A DNA stretch of 12,619 nucleotides from UBA10002 sp964373775 (GTDB lineage: Bacteria; Patescibacteriota; Minisyncoccia; Phycocordibacterales; UBA10002): contig CAYJWA010000027.1 in NCBI GenBank assembly GCA_964373775.1, forward strand, positions 1 through 12,619. Reading direction: 5' to 3'. The position numbers were made by a program, and so were the translations under genes. Below, in pieces: positions 12,042-12,619 of the stretch. The notes under the pieces are model-generated. The model searched no databases. It was not told where the DNA came from and was given only the letters and a program-made list of their open reading frames with translations. Position 1 is the first letter of the stretch. The number at the start of each line of letters is the position of its first letter.

Positions 12042-12070
12042 TTGTCAGCTCTGTTGCGCTTTGATACAGT
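12042..12070 (+). promoter_or_regulatory. Promoter of the AIG2/GGCT-like gene
   Basis: TTGTCA (12042-12047), 17-bp spacer, TG-A-TACAGT (12062-12070). The -10 ends 6 bases before GTG 12077. This is the most complete promoter in the window and places +1 at the start codon. Confidence 0.6.
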
Positions 12071-12076
12071 TACCTG

Positions 12077-12619
12077 GTGAGCAAAGAATCCTTTCCGTCC
12101 GACACCCCAAGTGTACGACAGGAGCGCTGGAGCGAACATGTCCCCCTGCCGAAAGAACTTGATGAAGACACTACCATTTTTGCCTACGGGTACCTGCTTG
12201 ATGTGTCCGAACTGAAAAAGCTTCTTGCAGAGAAGCGGACTGATTTTGTTGTGCTTGAAACCACCCGACTGGATGAGGCGCTGAAACTCCGGCGGGAGCA
12301 TCCCGATGATATTGTTATACTCCGCGGCGTGCGTCTTGAAGGAGTGCGCGTGTCTGTGGTAACCGAAGAACAACTCCGTGAGTTTTACAAAGAGCAAGGC
12401 GAGTCAGTTGAGGCGCTGGTGCAGAAAGGACTCCTTGAACCAAACCCCCGTCAGCACAGTTATCTGTACGCGCGCGTCGCGGGTCCTACAGAGCGCGGAC
12501 GGTTTCTTGATGGGGGGCTCATCGCCGGACTGCGGCGGGAAGAATTGGAAGAAGTGTTAGACCCCTATGAATTGCCTCCGGTGTATCGGCGGCAGCGCGT
12601 GCCGGAACTTACGATAGAA
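12077..12619 (+). CDS. AIG2/gamma-glutamylcyclotransferase-like protein, partial
   Basis: An open frame from GTG 12077 runs off the right edge with 181 codons visible. TTIFAYGYLLDVSELKKLL (about 34-52) resembles the N-terminal YGxL loop of AIG2/GGCT proteins. LDPYELPPVYRRQRV (about 161-175) fits their conserved LDxYE...YxRxxV segment, whose Glu is catalytic in GGCT. The middle (about 53-150) is longer than in minimal family members, with an acidic and charged stretch (RREHPDDIVILRGVRLEGVRV). The substrate is unknown. The start is set by the promoter, as the -10 sits 6 bases upstream and there is no Shine-Dalgarno. Confidence 0.6.
   Translation, partial: MSKESFPSDTPSVRQERWSEHVPLPKELDEDTTIFAYGYLLDVSELKKLLAEKRTDFVVLETTRLDEALKLRREHPDDIVILRGVRLEGVRVSVVTEEQLREFYKEQGESVEALVQKGLLEPNPRQHSYLYARVAGPTERGRFLDGGLIAGLRREELEEVLDPYELPPVYRRQRVPELTIE

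Noticed and set aside
12005..12397. Long N-terminal extension of the VKOR frame
   Set aside because: It is antisense to the AIG2-like gene, has no family resemblance, and a promoter sits directly before ATG 12004.

Overview
The window looks like a chromosomal segment of a Candidate Phyla Radiation (Patescibacteria, probably Parcubacteria-like) bacterium. This is inferred from gene content, not from a marker-gene search. The clues are a small PaaX-type protein with a Cas2-like C-terminus, a Mur ligase that lacks the usual N-terminal substrate domain, a short DNA polymerase III delta, membrane-anchored LTD-like and amidase proteins, a stand-alone VKOR, tRNA genes without encoded CCA, and start codons placed directly behind extended -10 promoters. 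Reading uses the standard code with TGA as stop.

Layout. 1-801 (minus): a partial ORF off the left edge and a PaaX/Cas2-like regulator, with two related long palindromes (111-146 and 774-801), one before each reading frame. 800-1100 (plus): no protein gene, but a strongly structured stretch ending in a good rho-independent terminator, a candidate noncoding RNA. 1117-3669: polA. 3735-3850: a small free-standing transcription unit holding a 28-codon ORF (with stop) and a terminator. 3934-4650: holA, convergent with tRNA-Lys(TTT). 4790-4960: a non-coding MITE-like element. 5024-5428 (minus): DoxX; 5489-5953 (plus): SpoU/TrmH methyltransferase, divergent from DoxX. 6048-6977 (minus): a membrane-anchored six-cysteine protein; 7067-8296 (plus): a secreted or membrane-anchored N-acetylmuramoyl-L-alanine amidase. 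8383-10193 (minus): ruvA and a MurE-like ligase with an ATGA overlap. 10324-10587: rpsT; 10620-10691 (minus): tRNA-Arg(GCG). 10847-11305 (minus): a two-TM membrane protein. 11552-12004 (minus): VKOR, divergent from an AIG2/GGCT-like gene that runs off the right edge.

The genes are mostly housekeeping (replication and repair: polA, holA, ruvA; translation: rpsT, two tRNAs, an RNA methyltransferase; envelope: MurE-like ligase, amidase, VKOR, DoxX) and form no single pathway. The most unusual features are non-coding. (1) Nearly every intergenic gap, three internal places in polA and the polA stop codon carry degenerate tandem tracts with a 7-base period, each with its own heptamer. (2) Many genes have an extended -10 hexamer 6-9 bases before the start codon, which predicts leaderless or nearly leaderless mRNAs. 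(3) The PaaX/Cas2-like gene is bracketed by two copies of an operator-like palindrome and lies divergent from the candidate structured RNA. No CRISPR array, transposase or phage gene is present.
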